43,049 bases of DNA from an uncultured Oscillospiraceae bacterium (lineage in GTDB: Bacteria; Bacillota; Clostridia; Oscillospirales; Ruminococcaceae). Position 1 is the stretch's first letter. Each line of letters opens with the position of its first letter. The translations under genes were made by a program, and so were the position numbers. The DNA is taken from positions 1 to 43,049 of the forward strand of contig CAJFJV010000014.1 of NCBI GenBank assembly GCA_904384225.1, read 5' to 3'. Below, one piece after another: positions 41,595-43,049 of this stretch. The notes beneath the pieces were generated by a model, which saw nothing but the letters and a program-made list of their open reading frames with translations, was not told where the DNA came from and searched no databases.

Positions 41595-42731
41595 TCAGCT
41601 TTCCTCAAGCAGGCGTTGAACCCAACGAAGAGCTGCGCCTGTACTGCTGGTTAAAGTACGAAGGCGTGAAAGCGAAAGATAGCTGTTGGTAAATTGCTGT
41701 AGGCTATGCCTGTCAACCATTGCAGACAGCTGCGGCATATACGGCTCTAAGAAGGGAGTAAGCTGGCCGCCGATTACAATGTCGCAATCCAAGATCATAT
41801 GAATATTGGCAATCCCAACGGCTAAATCGGATAAATATTCTTGAAAACGATCAGTATAGGGTTGCTCGCCCCTTTGAAGGTGCATAAAGAAATCTTCCAA
41901 CGGAATGCCAAAATCAGCAGTAAGGCGATCAATAGAACAGTGCGCCTCTAAACAGCCGGTATTCCCGCAGCTGCATAAAATTCCATTCTGTGGATGTACA
42001 CAGATGTGTCCAAATTCAGCACTGCGGCGATTTAAGCCGTCATACGGTTTCCCGTCGATGAAGACAGCACCGCCCACACCTTTTTCGATCGAAAGATACG
42101 CCATCGTCTTTCGTTCATCTCGCCCGAATTGTTCAGCAAAGCCGCCGGCGGAGGCATCATTGTCAAACAGGCATGGATAAGGGAGCGCTTCTGAAAATCG
42201 CGAAAGAGGGAATTGCGTCACACCGAGTGTAGGTGCCGTTTCTAACAATTTAGAATCTAAGCTGATAATACCGGGAAGGGAAATACCAACACCCGTGATA
42301 TAACGCCGCTCAATTCCGTTTTGATTTAGAAAGGTTTCCAAATTGGCAGCAAAGGATTCAAAGTATGCTGGAGCATCTTGAAACCGGCGCATAATTCGTG
42401 TAGCGCCGATTCGTTCACCAAGAAGGTCAATGGCTGTAAAGCGAATCATAGATGAAGAAATTTCTGCACCTATGGAAATAAATGATTTACTTGCCAAGGA
42501 AATAATTGTTGGGCGGCGTCCGCCGGTTGATCCAAATGTGCCAGTAAATTCGATGAGACCTTCAGAGGACAACTCCTTTAAATTTTGATTGACGGTTGGG
42601 AGGCTTAAAGAAAGTATATTTGAAATTTCCATTCTGGATATTTGCTGCTTTTCATAGATCAGGCGAAAAATGCGGTTCCGATTTTTCCGGCGTAGATCAT
42701 ACATTGCAGATTGTCTTTCTTCAACGGACAT
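41595..42731 (-). CDS. ROK-family transcriptional repressor
   Basis: A 378-residue regulator. Residues about 15-70 form a winged HTH (NRIFRLIYEKQQISRMEISN, then LSLSLPTVNQNLKEL). The ROK domain follows: GVGISLPG, FDNDASAGGFAE, the Zn site from GHICVHPQNG with CSCGNTGCLE and a sugar-binding GGQLTP region. Such proteins bind sugars or sugar phosphates and control carbohydrate genes. The start at 42731 follows GTGGTGA; an ATG at 42761 lies inside a palindrome and upstream of any plausible RBS. It has no nearby sugar operon in this window except GH130/GH51, 6 kb away. Confidence 0.88.
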   Translation of the reverse strand: MSVEERQSAMYDLRRKNRNRIFRLIYEKQQISRMEISNILSLSLPTVNQNLKELSSEGLIEFTGTFGSTGGRRPTIISLASKSFISIGAEISSSMIRFTAIDLLGERIGATRIMRRFQDAPAYFESFAANLETFLNQNGIERRYITGVGISLPGIISLDSKLLETAPTLGVTQFPLSRFSEALPYPCLFDNDASAGGFAEQFGRDERKTMAYLSIEKGVGGAVFIDGKPYDGLNRRSAEFGHICVHPQNGILCSCGNTGCLEAHCSIDRLTADFGIPLEDFFMHLQRGEQPYTDRFQEYLSDLAVGIANIHMILDCDIVIGGQLTPFLEPYMPQLSAMVDRHSLQQFTNSYLSLSRLRTLTSSTGAALRWVQRLLEES

Positions 42732-43032
42732 CCTGTTCACCACTTTTATAAAAGTATTCATTAAATGAATTCTATCATACTTTTACTACCTTGAAAAGCC
42801 CTAAAACGAAATTTGTCAAATTATTTAACAAACTATTTTTAATTCATTTTTCTATGATTTCCAAAATAGAAGAAAGCAGCGGGAGGGCTGTTCCGATTTG
42901 ATTTATCCGATCTTTAGACAACCTACAACTATGACGGATTGTTTTGCCGCATATGTAGGTTTGTCAATGATGTGTTACAGATTAAGGGAAGCGAATAAGA
43001 CCTGCTTAGGAGAGCGCCAAGAGAGAGGACGC
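42732..43032. other. Edge region with ROK promoter and hairpin
   Basis: Besides the ROK control region it holds an inverted repeat at 42917-42965: GACAACCTACA pairs with TGTAGGTTTGTC with one unpaired base, then TATG/CATA and CGG/CCG inside. It may be an operator or leader for a gene starting at the edge. Confidence 0.45.
42756..42797 (-). promoter_or_regulatory. ROK gene promoter and putative operator
   Basis: Minus strand TTTTCA (42792-42797), 17 nt, TAGAAT (42769-42774). ATTCATT-A-AATGAAT (42756-42770) is a perfect odd palindrome overlapping the -10 and start site; the ROK protein may bind it. Confidence 0.5.
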
Positions 43033-43049
43033 ATGGGGAAATTGTTGTA
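43033..43049 (+). CDS. Possible gene start cut by window edge
   Basis: ATG GGG AAA TTG TTG follows GAGAGAGGA at about 3-5 nt. Only five codons are visible, so it could be chance. Confidence 0.2.

Noticed and set aside
1-43049. Prophage, CRISPR array, insertion sequence, tRNA or rRNA
   Set aside because: No integrase, transposase, phage structural genes, regular repeat-spacer pattern or tRNA/rRNA-like sequence was found.

Overview
The window looks like a chromosomal segment of a low-to-moderate GC Clostridia bacterium. Gene content suggests an Oscillospirales or Ruminococcaceae-like gut anaerobe, but this is inference with no search run. Support comes from Firmicutes-type ribosome binding sites (AGGAGG), frequent TTG/GTG starts, two T-box leaders, a DUF1540 Cys-rich miniprotein, LrgAB, GH130 and GH51 glycan enzymes, heterodimeric ABC exporters and a DUF1385 membrane protein. 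I found no rRNA, tRNA, CRISPR array, transposase or integrase.

Left end (1-2900) is accessory-looking. An XRE regulator diverges from a small unknown gene. Next comes a two-gene cassette: an HTH domain fused to an APH-type kinase, then a DUF2087 protein. A 20-bp-arm bidirectional terminator closes it. lysA follows on the minus strand with its own strong promoter and a structured 155-nt leader.

4500-18170 is a long plus-strand housekeeping block: lipoprotein, response regulator, histidine kinase, DUF1385, prmC; then recA-recX-rimO-pgsA; then a cysteine T-box leading cysE-cysS; then two secreted cyclophilin lipoproteins, the first with an eroded active site.

18180-21430 is minus strand: a GrpB/pyrophosphatase fusion bracketed by two similar terminators, then an XRE regulator, a tiny overlapping ORF and a PAP2 phosphatase. 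21549-27213 is a tight plus-strand run: histidine phosphatase, cobO, membrane protein, proB, proA, a single-pass membrane protein and a cytosolic cyclophilin. 27386-31479 is a heterodimeric ABC exporter pair with one degenerate ATP site.

31598-35471 has a minus-strand GH130 enzyme facing away from lexA, which is followed after 25 nt by a GH51 arabinofuranosidase. 35621-39235 is an isoleucine-type T-box followed by ilvB, ilvA and ridA: branched-chain synthesis plus clean-up of the reactive enamine made by IlvA. 39237-41125 holds lrgA-lrgB and a sirtuin. 41156-41578 holds a Cys-rich DUF1540 miniprotein with a 5' hairpin, a structured 3' segment and a 62-bp perfect palindrome. A ROK-family repressor on the minus strand and a noncoding edge with an unexplained hairpin end the window.

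The most unusual items are the HTH-APH fusion with DUF2087, the GrpB-pyrophosphatase fusion, the lexA-GH51 linkage, the degenerate/intact cyclophilin pair, and the noncoding structures around lysA, recA and DUF1540. None amounts to a proven new system.
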